From contig CAIYPA010000556.1 of assembly GCA_903927965.1 (NCBI GenBank), positions 1 through 34,623 of the forward strand: a DNA stretch of 34,623 bases. Direction: 5' to 3'. The first letter of the stretch is position 1. The number at the start of each line of letters is the position of its first letter. The notes beneath the pieces are model-generated. The model was not told where the DNA came from. It searched no databases and worked only from the letters and a program-made list of their open reading frames with translations. Shown here piece by piece: positions 1 to 9,836 of the stretch. Made by a program: the position numbers and the translations under genes. The stretch is from an uncultured Bacteroidia bacterium. Lineage in GTDB: Bacteria; Bacteroidota; Bacteroidia; Bacteroidales; Prolixibacteraceae.

Positions 1-1
1 C

Positions 2-3000
2 CCCATGTATGTTTACCTTACGGGGGTAAGGACTGAAAACGAGAAAAATTGTTTTATCAATATTGTTGATGTAACGGATATCAGGCAGGCAGAGGAAAAT
101 ATGAACCAAAGCGATGAACGGTACAAATCGTTGTTCGAGGGAAACCATTCAATCATGATCCTTGTTGACCCCGCTACCGGCAATATCATCGATGCAAATC
201 GTGCAGCATGTCAGTACTATGGCTGGTCCTATTCCAAAATGTGCAGTAAAAATATATCGGAAATCAACCAGCTTTCAAAAGATGAAATCAGTGCGGAGAT
301 GCAACTGGCCAAGGAAGAAAAGCGGAACCATTTTGTTTTCAAGCATTTACTTGCCAATGGAACCATCCGCGATGTGGAAGTCTATTCCTGCCCGATCGCT
401 TTCGGTGATTCCGTTTTACTGTATTCATTGGTAATCGATATCACGGATCGAAAAAGGTCAGAAGATGAATTGCGTGAAAGCAGTCAAAAATGGGAAGCCA
501 TTGTCTCAGCTTCACCCGATGGCATAGGAATGGTCTCTTTGGATGGGAAAGTGGAATTGATGTCGGACAAATTACTTGAAATGTATGGTTATGAGATCTG
601 GGAAAGGGAACATTACTTTGGACATTCGGTCTTTGATTTTATTGACCCTTCAAATCATCAAAAATTGTCTGACAATATTGGAAAACTATTTTCAAGCGAC
701 ATTAACCAGAATATATCGGAATATATCGGAGTAAAAAAAGACAGGAGCACTTTTTATGTAGAAACCAGCTCCACGGTCTTACATGATCGCAGTGGCAAAC
801 CTTCAAGCATATTGTATGTCCAACGTGACATTACCGAACGAAAACTTGCAGAGCAGGAGCTGGCATCTGCAACCAAAAAAGCTGAAGAGAGCGAAGATAA
901 ATTCAAGTCTATTATCCAATCCCAGGTCGAAGGGATCGGGGTCGTCGATGCAAATGAAATTTTTGAATTCACAAACCTGGCTGCCGCGAAAATATTCGAA
1001 ACCGGCCCTGATGAACTGACCGGAACTTCACTATATGATTTTTTAACCCCTGAAGAAATATCCAAAATTGAACACCAAACCTTTGAAAGAAAGAGCGGTG
1101 TGAAAAACAGCTATGAATTACAGATCGTTACAAAAAAAGGGAATGTCAAGTACCTCCACATTAGCTCTTCCCCTAAATTTGATGACAATGCCAACTATCT
1201 TGGTGCGTATGGCGTTTTTAGCGATATCACCGACCGCAAGACAGCAGAATTACTTCGCGACCAACAGTTGAGCTTTACAAAAGCGCTGAATGAAATTGCC
1301 CAGGTTATCATTTCAAACGATCAAGCTGAAGATATATTGGAAGGTACGAACCGTATTTTAGGTGAAACCCTGAAATTGGACAGGACATTGATTTACAATG
1401 TTTCGTTTGATAAGAATTGTATTACAGGTTTGTGCGAATGGATAAAAGAAGACCATCCGGATATTGCACGCACCAAAGATGTCTATCCCCTGAATTTGTT
1501 CTTATTGCCACTTACCGAAATAAAGAATACTCAGAAATATCTGGAAAGTCAATTTGATTCGATAAATCCTTTTTTCAATGTTGACAGTTCGGCAGAAATT
1601 CTTCATGAACAGATGCACATTAAAAGCCTACTCTGGTATCCATTTGATTTTGAAGTAAATGGATATTATTTGTTTACTTTGAACCAGATTCGCGAACACA
1701 GAAAATGGACATCCGAAGAAATTGGCTTCCTTGAATCTGTCACCAAACAGGTAAGCCTTGCATTGATTAAAATACGGTTGCTCGAAGAAACAAAAAAAGG
1801 TGAAATTGAAGTCCAGGATAAGAAAAATCTCCTTACAAACCTGATCATCAATCTGGAGGAAGGTATCCTGCTTGAAGATGCCGACCGGAAAATCATACTG
1901 ACCAACCAGCTTTTCTGCGATATGTTTGCCATTCCTGCCCCTCCTGAAGCATTGGTCGGAGCCGATTGCCACGACTCGGCTGAACAGAGCAAACACTTGT
2001 TCAAAAGCCCGGGGAAATTCATTTCTGATCTCAAGATCATACTGGCAAATAAAAAAACAATCCTCAACGATGAACTTGAACTTATGGATGGACGGTTTTT
2101 CGAAAGGGATTATATACCTACCTACCTCAACAATGCTTACAGCGGTCACTTGTGGAAATACCGGGACATCACCGAAAGGAAGCAAGCCGAATTAAAAATA
2201 ATAGACCTGAATACAAACCTTGACAAAAAAATAGAACAACGGACAGACCAGCTTTCGGAAGCCAATTATCTGCTTGAGCTCGAAATCGAAGAACGCAAAA
2301 AAGCAACGGTTGCAATGGAAGGGGCCCTAAACAGGCTTCAAAAAATTGCAAGTAGGGTACCAGGGGTTGTTTACGAGTTCCGTTTGCGCCCCGATGGCAC
2401 ATCGTGTTTCCCTTATGCCAGCGATGGAGTGAAAAATATATACAGGGTAAACCCCGAAGAGATTTCTGAAGATTCCTCCATTGTATTTGAAAGGATTCAT
2501 CCTGACGATTTCGAGGGTGTTGTTGCCTCTATCCTGGCATCGGCACAAGATCTTTCGATCTGGCGTCATCAATACCGCGTAAAATTCCCCGATGGAACAG
2601 TCCGTTGGTTGTCAGGCGATGCAACGCCCCAACGCGAAGCCGATGGTTCTACCCTCTGGCATGGGTTTATTTCGGATATCACAGAGCGGAAGCAAAAAGA
2701 GGACGAACTCAACCGGGTCTCCACTCGCCTTGCATTGGCTACCCGTATAGGCGGAGTAGGTGTTTGGGATTACGATATTGAAAACAACATCCTCGTTTGG
2801 GACGATCAGATGTTCGCACTTTATGGGATTAAAAAAGAAGATTTCTCGGGAGCCTACGATGCATGGCAGACAGGCCTCCACCCAGATGACAAGGAACGTG
2901 GCGACAAGGAAATTCAAATGGCAATCGCCGGTGGAAAAGAATTTGATACCGAATTCAGGGTCATCTGGCCCAATGGCACAATCCGTAACCTTAAGGCAAT

Positions 3001-5875
3001 TGCATTGGTCCAGCGCGACGATTCCGGGAGACCGTTGAATCTTGTTGGGACCAATTGGGACATTACCGAACAGAAACAGGCGGAGTTCGCCCTAAGGTTA
3101 AGCGAAACGAGGCACAGTTCGATGATTGCAAACATTTCGGACGTAATTGCCATTATGGGTGTGGACGGAACTATGAAATACAAAAGCCCAAATATTGAAA
3201 AATACTTCGGGTGGAAACCCAATGACTTGATCGGAACCAATGGTTGGTTAACAGTACACCCAAACGATCTGGAGCGTTTACAAAAGGAATTCTATGACCT
3301 TGTTAATAATCCCAATACTGCAAAAACTGTCGAGTATCGGTACAAATGCAAGGACGGGAGTTATAAACCGATTGAACTGACAGCGACCAATCTTTTAAAC
3401 GACAATGTGATCAATGGCCTGTTATTCAATTACCATGATATTACGGATCGGATAAAGGCCGAAGAATTTGAGGACGAACTGCTTAACTTGTCGCTCCAAT
3501 TAACAGGTATACCGATTTCCCAAATTGATGGGGCCCTCAATATGGCCTTGAATAAAATAGGGAGTTTCCTGGGCGCCGACCGTTCGTATATTTTCGAACT
3601 GGACCCTGCCCGAAACACAATGAACAATACGTTCGAATGGTACAGGGAAGGAATCCAACCCGTAATCGGAAACTTGCAGGATGTTCCATGCAATCTTTTG
3701 CCCATGTGGATGGAAAAAATCCATCGGAACGAGAATATCATTATCCCTTCGATTCCTGACCTGCCAGAACCATGGATTGCAGAATGTAAGATTTTAGAAC
3801 CGATTGAAATTCAATCTCTTATTGTAATTCCAATGTTTTTGGACCAACATCCAATCGGTTTTGTCGGATTGGATTCAGTATTTCAAAAAAAGCAGTACAG
3901 TACGGCAGAAATCAATATCCTGAAAGTGTGGGGCAACCTGCTCTCCAGCCTGATCAACCACAAGAAAAAGGAGGAGATCATAGAACAGACGCGATCAAAT
4001 TACGAGACCTTCTTCAACACAATTGATGACTTTCTTTTCGTCCTTGATATTCAGGGTAACATCATCCACACCAATAGCACTGTAACCAACAGGTTGCAAT
4101 ATACAAGCGAAGAGTTGTTGTCAAAATCGGTCCTGATGGTCCATCCTCCCGAACAACGGGAAGAAGCAGGACGTATTGTTGGCGAGATGCTCGCTGGTTC
4201 GACAGACTATTGCCCGGTTCCGCTTGTCACAAAATCGGGTGAATATCTGCCTGTCGAGACACGTGTAAAGTCGGGTTTCTGGGATGGGAAACCTGTGATT
4301 TTTGGCGTCACAAAAGATGTTTCAAAAATCAAATTATCGGAAGAGAAATTCTCCAAAGCGTTTCAATCGAATGCTGCAATGATGGCCATTACGGGATTCG
4401 GGGATGGGGTTTTTATCGATGTAAACGAAACATTGACAAGGACTATGGGTTATGCGCAAAATGAATTGATCGGCAAACGCATATCCGACATCAAACTTTT
4501 TGATGATCCGGCATTGCGCCAAACGATTACAGAATCTTTAAAACTAAATAAACCGGTACGGGAAATTGAAATGGTGGCCCATACCAAAACAGGGACACCC
4601 ATTATTGGCCTTTTCTCGGCCGATGTCATATACATCGGAAAAGATCCCTGTGTATTAACGATGATCGTTGACATTACCGAACGCAAGAAGGCAGAAGAGG
4701 ACCTGAAGAAAGCAAGGCAGGAAGCCGATCTTGCGAACATTGCAAAAAGTGAATTTCTGTCGCGCATGAGCCACGAGCTTCGTACACCAATGAATTCGAT
4801 CCTCGGTTTTGCCCAGTTGCTTCAGATGGGCGACCTGAACCAACGGCAAAAAACAGGGGTCCGCCATATTTTAACCAGTGGGAATCACTTGCTTAACCTG
4901 ATCAATGAGGTGCTCGATATTTCCCGGATCGAAGCAGGCAAGATTTCCCTGTCAATGGAACCCGTACAACTCATCGGGGTTATCCGTGAAATGATGGATA
5001 TTGTAAGGCCAAATGTTTTGGAGAAACAGCAAACAATTGAATTTATTGACTCTCCCGCCAATTTGATGTTCGTTATTTCGGATAGTAAACGGTTGAAGCA
5101 AGTCCTGCTCAACTTGATCAACAACGCCATCAAATACAATTGCTCTAAAGGCACTGTTACGATCAAAACCGATTTGATGCCATCCGAAATACCGGATACT
5201 TTTAAAGTCAGGATTTCTGTGACCGATACAGGATGGGGAATTTCAGCCGAGGACATTCCAAAACTTTTCAAACCTTTCGAGCGGATCGGAGCCGAAAAGA
5301 CAGAAACAGAAGGGACGGGACTTGGCCTGGCTGTAGTTAAAAAACTGATGGATGCGATGTCCGGCATTATTGGTGTGGAGAGCACACCTGGTGTCGGGTC
5401 CACTTTCTGGATCGAACTCCCGCAAGGCCAAAGTCCACTTGAAATTATTGATAAAACTGGCATTTTATTGGCTGAGACATCGAAATCGCCAAGTAAAACA
5501 GGCACAATTTTATACATCGAAGACAATGTATCAAATATTGAATTGGTCGAACAGGTCCTTTCGACACAGCGTCCGCATATCCGATTGATCACCAACAAGA
5601 ATGGCCGTTTGGCAATGCCCCTGGCCATTGAATATGAGCCAGATCTGATCCTTCTCGATCTCGATTTGCCCGATATCCATGGTACGGAAGTGCTCAGGCT
5701 TCTCAAAGATGAAGAAATCACCCGTAAAATTCCGGTTGTCATTATCAGTGCCGATGCCATGTTGCATCAGGTCGAAAAACTGATGAAGGCAGGTGCCAAG
5801 AATTATCTGACCAAACCGCTCGATCTTCCGCTTTTCCTGCTAACTATTGACGAATGGGTGGGGAAGGAAGAGTAA
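2..5875 (+). CDS. Giant multi-PAS/GAF hybrid sensor histidine kinase (5' end outside window)
   Basis: This is a soluble-looking hybrid histidine kinase that would autophosphorylate on His and pass phosphate to its own receiver. Numbering runs from the Met at base 5, but that Met lies inside a PAS domain tail and the frame is open to the edge, so the true start is upstream. By the recurring I-T-[DE]-R-K linkers I count the tail of one PAS, then PAS domains near 34-155, 160-280 and 297-415, a GAF-like domain near 420-595, PAS 605-725, a coiled coil 727-770, PAS 775-900, 903-1025 and 1030-1150, a second GAF 1160-1320, and PAS 1330-1442 and 1446-1562. HisKA follows with phospho-acceptor H1590 in SHELRTP, HATPase (about 1690-1806; NLINNAIKYN, DTGWGIS, GTGLGLA) and a REC domain (about 1835-1950) with acceptor D1885 and KP near the end. 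No membrane segment is visible. The ligand is unknown. The next gene is a paralogue. Confidence 0.93.
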   Translation, partial: PMYVYLTGVRTENEKNCFINIVDVTDIRQAEENMNQSDERYKSLFEGNHSIMILVDPATGNIIDANRAACQYYGWSYSKMCSKNISEINQLSKDEISAEMQLAKEEKRNHFVFKHLLANGTIRDVEVYSCPIAFGDSVLLYSLVIDITDRKRSEDELRESSQKWEAIVSASPDGIGMVSLDGKVELMSDKLLEMYGYEIWEREHYFGHSVFDFIDPSNHQKLSDNIGKLFSSDINQNISEYIGVKKDRSTFYVETSSTVLHDRSGKPSSILYVQRDITERKLAEQELASATKKAEESEDKFKSIIQSQVEGIGVVDANEIFEFTNLAAAKIFETGPDELTGTSLYDFLTPEEISKIEHQTFERKSGVKNSYELQIVTKKGNVKYLHISSSPKFDDNANYLGAYGVFSDITDRKTAELLRDQQLSFTKALNEIAQVIISNDQAEDILEGTNRILGETLKLDRTLIYNVSFDKNCITGLCEWIKEDHPDIARTKDVYPLNLFLLPLTEIKNTQKYLESQFDSINPFFNVDSSAEILHEQMHIKSLLWYPFDFEVNGYYLFTLNQIREHRKWTSEEIGFLESVTKQVSLALIKIRLLEETKKGEIEVQDKKNLLTNLIINLEEGILLEDADRKIILTNQLFCDMFAIPAPPEALVGADCHDSAEQSKHLFKSPGKFISDLKIILANKKTILNDELELMDGRFFERDYIPTYLNNAYSGHLWKYRDITERKQAELKIIDLNTNLDKKIEQRTDQLSEANYLLELEIEERKKATVAMEGALNRLQKIASRVPGVVYEFRLRPDGTSCFPYASDGVKNIYRVNPEEISEDSSIVFERIHPDDFEGVVASILASAQDLSIWRHQYRVKFPDGTVRWLSGDATPQREADGSTLWHGFISDITERKQKEDELNRVSTRLALATRIGGVGVWDYDIENNILVWDDQMFALYGIKKEDFSGAYDAWQTGLHPDDKERGDKEIQMAIAGGKEFDTEFRVIWPNGTIRNLKAIALVQRDDSGRPLNLVGTNWDITEQKQAEFALRLSETRHSSMIANISDVIAIMGVDGTMKYKSPNIEKYFGWKPNDLIGTNGWLTVHPNDLERLQKEFYDLVNNPNTAKTVEYRYKCKDGSYKPIELTATNLLNDNVINGLLFNYHDITDRIKAEEFEDELLNLSLQLTGIPISQIDGALNMALNKIGSFLGADRSYIFELDPARNTMNNTFEWYREGIQPVIGNLQDVPCNLLPMWMEKIHRNENIIIPSIPDLPEPWIAECKILEPIEIQSLIVIPMFLDQHPIGFVGLDSVFQKKQYSTAEINILKVWGNLLSSLINHKKKEEIIEQTRSNYETFFNTIDDFLFVLDIQGNIIHTNSTVTNRLQYTSEELLSKSVLMVHPPEQREEAGRIVGEMLAGSTDYCPVPLVTKSGEYLPVETRVKSGFWDGKPVIFGVTKDVSKIKLSEEKFSKAFQSNAAMMAITGFGDGVFIDVNETLTRTMGYAQNELIGKRISDIKLFDDPALRQTITESLKLNKPVREIEMVAHTKTGTPIIGLFSADVIYIGKDPCVLTMIVDITERKKAEEDLKKARQEADLANIAKSEFLSRMSHELRTPMNSILGFAQLLQMGDLNQRQKTGVRHILTSGNHLLNLINEVLDISRIEAGKISLSMEPVQLIGVIREMMDIVRPNVLEKQQTIEFIDSPANLMFVISDSKRLKQVLLNLINNAIKYNCSKGTVTIKTDLMPSEIPDTFKVRISVTDTGWGISAEDIPKLFKPFERIGAEKTETEGTGLGLAVVKKLMDAMSGIIGVESTPGVGSTFWIELPQGQSPLEIIDKTGILLAETSKSPSKTGTILYIEDNVSNIELVEQVLSTQRPHIRLITNKNGRLAMPLAIEYEPDLILLDLDLPDIHGTEVLRLLKDEEITRKIPVVIISADAMLHQVEKLMKAGAKNYLTKPLDLPLFLLTIDEWVGKEE

Positions 5876-5880
5876 TGGCA

Positions 5881-5964
5881 TGGAGCATGGAGCATGGGGC
5901 TGGGAGCATGGGGCTGGGAGCATGGAGCATGGAGCATGGGGCTGGAAGCATGGGGCTGGGAGCA
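5881..5964. repeat. 7-bp tandem array, 12 units
   Basis: Twelve consecutive heptamers run without a gap: TGGAGCA x2, TGGGGCT-GGGAGCA x2, TGGAGCA x2, TGGGGCT-GGAAGCA, TGGGGCT-GGGAGCA. The array begins five bases after the stop codon of the first kinase. It mixes single TGGAGCA units with a 14-bp higher-order unit. It creates a spurious open frame rich in M-E-H-G-A. A degenerate relative lies at 16053-16108. Confidence 0.95.
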
Positions 5965-6021
5965 AGTGGAAAACGGGTCAGTATGAGAGATAAGGAGAAT
6001 GGCTCATTCAAACCAGGTTCC

Positions 6022-6057
6022 AATGTCCAAATTGTCCAACCCGTCCAAAAAGTCCCG
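6022..6057. repeat. 9-bp tandem repeat, four units
   Basis: Four abutting nonamers share a GTCC core: AATGTCCAA, ATTGTCCAA, CCCGTCCAA, AAAGTCCCG. They lie between the 7-bp array and the start of the second kinase. The rest of this 282-bp gap (5876-6157) is AT-rich leader with no recognisable RNA structure or strong promoter match. Confidence 0.7.
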
Positions 6058-6157
6058 TAATGGAAGATAGGAAGAACACGGAAAGAGAGAGTGATAATTT
6101 ATATGCAATATGCTGTATGATTGCTAATTATAAAATTAAATAAAATATTGCCTGATA

Positions 6158-9100
6158 ATGGATGATAATGATAAAACGAAGGAGCAACTGATTATTGAGC
6201 TGCAAAATTTGAAGCGGGAAATGTCAATCATGCAATCAGTTTTTGACAGTCCGACCGAGTTCAATATTTTCGCTCTCGATAAAAGCTATTGTTATATGGT
6301 GTTTACAAAATCCCACAAGGAGACAATGAAATCAATCTGGAATGCCGATATCCACCCTGGAATAGACATGACAAGTTTAATTTCAAACCTTGAAGACCGA
6401 AAAAAAGCAAAGGAAAATTTCGACAGGGCGATTAAAGGTGAGCACTTTATCATTACTGAAGAATATGGTGACCAATCGTTGAAAAGGGTGTACTACGAAA
6501 ATTATTATAATCCGGTAAAGGATGCCGAAGGTAATAACATTGGAGTTTCTGTATTTGTCATGGATGCCACCGAAAGAAAAAAAGCGGAGGAAGAGCTGAA
6601 GCAACGTGCAGAAGACCTGAACTATTCACAGGAAATCGCAAAAATGGGCACCTGGGAACTCGACCTCACCGTCAATAAGGTTAAATGGTCGAAGAATTAT
6701 TATCATTTGATGGGATTAAATCCTTCGGATGAAATTGTTGCAGACAATTACTTTAGGAATCATGTACATCCGGAAGATGTCCATTTACTGGACGAAAAAC
6801 TTAGGGAGATTTATCAAACGAAGGAAGCCACTAGTACCGATATGCGCCTGTTCATGCCTGATGGCCAGATTAAGTGGTTACAAAATAATATTGTACCGGT
6901 TTTTGAAGGGGATAATTTGATCCTTTTGCGGGGGGTCAATATTGACATTACCGATAAAAAGATCGCAGAAGAAAAAATCAGGCAGCAAAACGAACGGTTG
7001 CATGCCATCATCAGCGCAATGCCCGATCTGATCTTTGTCATCGATAAGGATGGGACGTACACTGAGTTTTACAGTTCCGACACCGAATCGCTGATCATTC
7101 CTGTTAACCAAATCGTTGGAACCAATTTAAGATCAATATTTGATGAAAGTTCTGCTGGATTTCACCTCGAAAATATCAATAAATGTATCGACGAAAAAAA
7201 GCTCCTCACCTACGAATATTCTATATCTAAATCAGATTCAATTAGTTACTACGAAGCCAGACTTGCACCCATTGGATCCGACAGGGTATTGACTTCTGTC
7301 AGGGACATTACCAGTCGGAAAGAAACTGAATTTGAGATCCGCGATCTGAACCAGAACCTTGAACTCCGTATCCAGAAGAGGACAGCCCAGTTGGCTGAGA
7401 CCAATGAAAACCTTCAGATCGAAATAGATGAACGCATTAAAACCTCAACAGCCTTAAATGAAGCATTGGACCGGCTCCATAAAATTACAGCCAGGATTCC
7501 TGGAGCGGTTTACCAATTCAGATTGCGCACCGATGAAACCTATTGTTTCCCCTATGTAAGCGAAGGCATTTATAGTCTTTTCAAGGTCAGCCCTCAGGCC
7601 GCAATGGACGATGCCTCGGTTATTTTCAACAAGATACATCCTGATGATCTGCCACCTCTTAATGCCTCCATTTTTGATTCGGCAAGGGAAATGGCACTTT
7701 GGCAATATGAATATAGAATATTTCTCGATGATGGGACCGAACACTGGTTAGGTGGGAACTCTATGCCCCAACGTGAAGAGGATGGGTCAATTCTATGGCA
7801 TGGTTTTATTTCGGATATCACCGAACGGAAACAGGCAGAAGAAATCCTGAAATGGAACCAGTCGTTGCTCAATTTAATGTCGAATTCATCACCCCTCGGT
7901 TTTTTGGTGGTCGATAACCGGACCGATGACATTTTATACTTTAATGAACGCTTTGTCCAGATCTGGGGAATTGAACAATTATCGGAACAAATACTAAAAG
8001 GTGAACTGAAAAACAACGATATCATCCCCTATTGTCTACCAGTCCTTGCCGACATCCCCGCTTTTGCAGAATCGTGCAAACCTCTTCAACTCGAAGAAAA
8101 CCGGATTACAATAGAAGATGAAATTGCCTTTACTGGAAACAGGACTGTACGGCGCTTTTCAACACAAATTCGCGGTTCGAACGACGAGTATTATGGCCGT
8201 TTTTATATTTTTGAGGAGATCACCGAACGTAAAAGGATCGTGGAAGCATTAAGTGAGAGCCAGAAAATGTTTTCGTTGTTTATGGATTATTTACCGGCAA
8301 TTGTATTTTTAAAAGACCACGAAGGGAGGACATTGTTTGTAAATAAATATATGGACAAGGCTTTCGGGGCTTCTGGCTGGATAGGCAAGACCATGCTGGA
8401 AGTTTTCCCCAATGAACTCGGTCAAAAACTATTGGATGACGATATAAACTCCATGACATTGGGTTATCAGAAAATTGAGGAAAGCCTGACACAGTCTGAT
8501 GGGAAACTGCATGATTACGAAACACAAAAATTCATCATCGATAGAGAGGGTCACGAACCCTGGCTTGGAGGGATCGCCCTGGATATATCAGACCGGAAAA
8601 AGGCCGTTGCCGAAATAATCGAAGCGAGAAACGAGGCCGAAAAGGCCAACCAGGCCAAGAGTGAATTCCTTTCGCGCATGAGCCATGAGCTTCGCACGCC
8701 GATGAATTCGATCCTCGGTTTTGCCCAGTTGCTCCAGATGGGAGACCTGAACACTAGGCAAAAAACTGGGGTCGGCCATATTTTAAGCAGTGGAAAGCAC
8801 CTACTGAACCTGATCAACGAAGTTCTCGACATTGCACGGATCGAATCGGGCAAAGTTCCTATTTTACAGGAACCTGTTCAGATCAACGTTATTATCCATG
8901 AACTGGTGGATCTCGTTCATCCTTCGATCGAGAAGCAAGACCTTACTTTTGAACTTATTGATTCACCTGCTAACCAGTTATTTGTAATCACTGATAGACA
9001 GCGTTTGAGACAGGTGTTGCTCAATCTGATCAACAATGCCATTAAATACAATTGTGTAAAAGGTAAGGTCACCATAAAAACCGGAAATGGCACAAATGGG

Positions 9101-9787
9101 CCAGATGGGGTTCCCTTAATCCGGATTTCAATAACCGATACAGGCTGGGGAATATCCGCCGGAGACATTCCAAAACTATTCAAACCATTCGAGCGGATTG
9201 GGGCAGAAAAGACAGAAACCGAAGGAACAGGTCTAGGGCTGGCAGTCGTTAAAAAACTGATGGATGCAATGGGTGGCTTCGTTGGGGTGGAAAGTAACCC
9301 TGGGGCAGGATCAACATTCTGGATCGAACTCCCACAAAGCACACATGGGAATAATGATATTGATGAACATACAGCCATTCAGGCTATTGCATTGAAATCA
9401 GAAAATACATCCGGTACAATCCTATACATCGAAGACAATGTTTCGAACATAGAACTCGTTTCCCAAATTCTTTCCCTTGAACGTCCCCATATCCACCTGA
9501 TAACCAACAAAAACGGTAGGATGGCCGTACCTCTGGCCATCGAACATGCACCAGACATTATCTTGCTTGATTTGGATTTACCTGATATTCATGGCGCGGA
9601 AGTGTTTGAATTCCTGAAAAATGAAAAATCGACAAGTCAGATCCCTGTCATCATTGTCAGCGCTGATGCCATGCCTCAGCAGCTCGATAAACTAATAAAA
9701 GCTGGTGCAAAAAATTACCTCACAAAACCGCTCGATGTTCCACTTTTCCTGAGTGTCGTGGACGAATGGATCGCGCAAGGAAAGTAA
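6158..9787 (+). CDS. Multi-PAS hybrid sensor histidine kinase (paralogue of preceding gene)
   Basis: A 1209-residue hybrid kinase. PAS-like domains lie near residues 20-148, 150-270 and 275-393, then a coiled coil (395-435), then PAS near 440-560, 565-690 and 695-815. HisKA carries acceptor H843 (SHELRTP), HATPase spans about 945-1060 (NLINNAIKYN, DTGWGIS, GTGLGLA) and REC about 1087-1207 with acceptor D1138 (ILLDLDLPD) and a terminal YLTKP. No signal peptide or membrane helix is seen, so it is probably cytoplasmic. The kinase-REC core and the coiled coil-PAS block (395-560) closely match the upstream gene, while the remaining sensors differ. No DNA-binding domain or dedicated partner regulator is adjacent, so output is either REC-controlled or through a phosphorelay encoded elsewhere. 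The ATG at 6158 follows an AT-rich leader and is the first in frame. The stimulus cannot be predicted. Confidence 0.94.
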   Translation: MDDNDKTKEQLIIELQNLKREMSIMQSVFDSPTEFNIFALDKSYCYMVFTKSHKETMKSIWNADIHPGIDMTSLISNLEDRKKAKENFDRAIKGEHFIITEEYGDQSLKRVYYENYYNPVKDAEGNNIGVSVFVMDATERKKAEEELKQRAEDLNYSQEIAKMGTWELDLTVNKVKWSKNYYHLMGLNPSDEIVADNYFRNHVHPEDVHLLDEKLREIYQTKEATSTDMRLFMPDGQIKWLQNNIVPVFEGDNLILLRGVNIDITDKKIAEEKIRQQNERLHAIISAMPDLIFVIDKDGTYTEFYSSDTESLIIPVNQIVGTNLRSIFDESSAGFHLENINKCIDEKKLLTYEYSISKSDSISYYEARLAPIGSDRVLTSVRDITSRKETEFEIRDLNQNLELRIQKRTAQLAETNENLQIEIDERIKTSTALNEALDRLHKITARIPGAVYQFRLRTDETYCFPYVSEGIYSLFKVSPQAAMDDASVIFNKIHPDDLPPLNASIFDSAREMALWQYEYRIFLDDGTEHWLGGNSMPQREEDGSILWHGFISDITERKQAEEILKWNQSLLNLMSNSSPLGFLVVDNRTDDILYFNERFVQIWGIEQLSEQILKGELKNNDIIPYCLPVLADIPAFAESCKPLQLEENRITIEDEIAFTGNRTVRRFSTQIRGSNDEYYGRFYIFEEITERKRIVEALSESQKMFSLFMDYLPAIVFLKDHEGRTLFVNKYMDKAFGASGWIGKTMLEVFPNELGQKLLDDDINSMTLGYQKIEESLTQSDGKLHDYETQKFIIDREGHEPWLGGIALDISDRKKAVAEIIEARNEAEKANQAKSEFLSRMSHELRTPMNSILGFAQLLQMGDLNTRQKTGVGHILSSGKHLLNLINEVLDIARIESGKVPILQEPVQINVIIHELVDLVHPSIEKQDLTFELIDSPANQLFVITDRQRLRQVLLNLINNAIKYNCVKGKVTIKTGNGTNGPDGVPLIRISITDTGWGISAGDIPKLFKPFERIGAEKTETEGTGLGLAVVKKLMDAMGGFVGVESNPGAGSTFWIELPQSTHGNNDIDEHTAIQAIALKSENTSGTILYIEDNVSNIELVSQILSLERPHIHLITNKNGRMAVPLAIEHAPDIILLDLDLPDIHGAEVFEFLKNEKSTSQIPVIIVSADAMPQQLDKLIKAGAKNYLTKPLDVPLFLSVVDEWIAQGK

Positions 9788-9836
9788 GGGCCTGGGGCGA
9801 GGGTCACCGGCGTGTTGGCGGTGTTCAAATTCGCTA

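Noticed and set aside
4885-5760. 291-residue antisense open frame inside the first kinase
   Set aside because: It mirrors the HATPase/REC coding strand; codon pattern and motifs support only the plus-strand kinase.
5854-6060. 68-residue open frame over the heptamer array
   Set aside because: It overlaps the kinase stop and its peptide is only a translation of the 7-bp repeat; no domain or start signal.
5876-6157. CRISPR array
   Set aside because: Repeats are 7-9 bp without spacers, and no cas genes are in the window.
9801-9830. Terminator between the second kinase and rfbB
   Set aside because: Only a 5-bp CACCG/CGGTG stem with no T-run; too weak to list.
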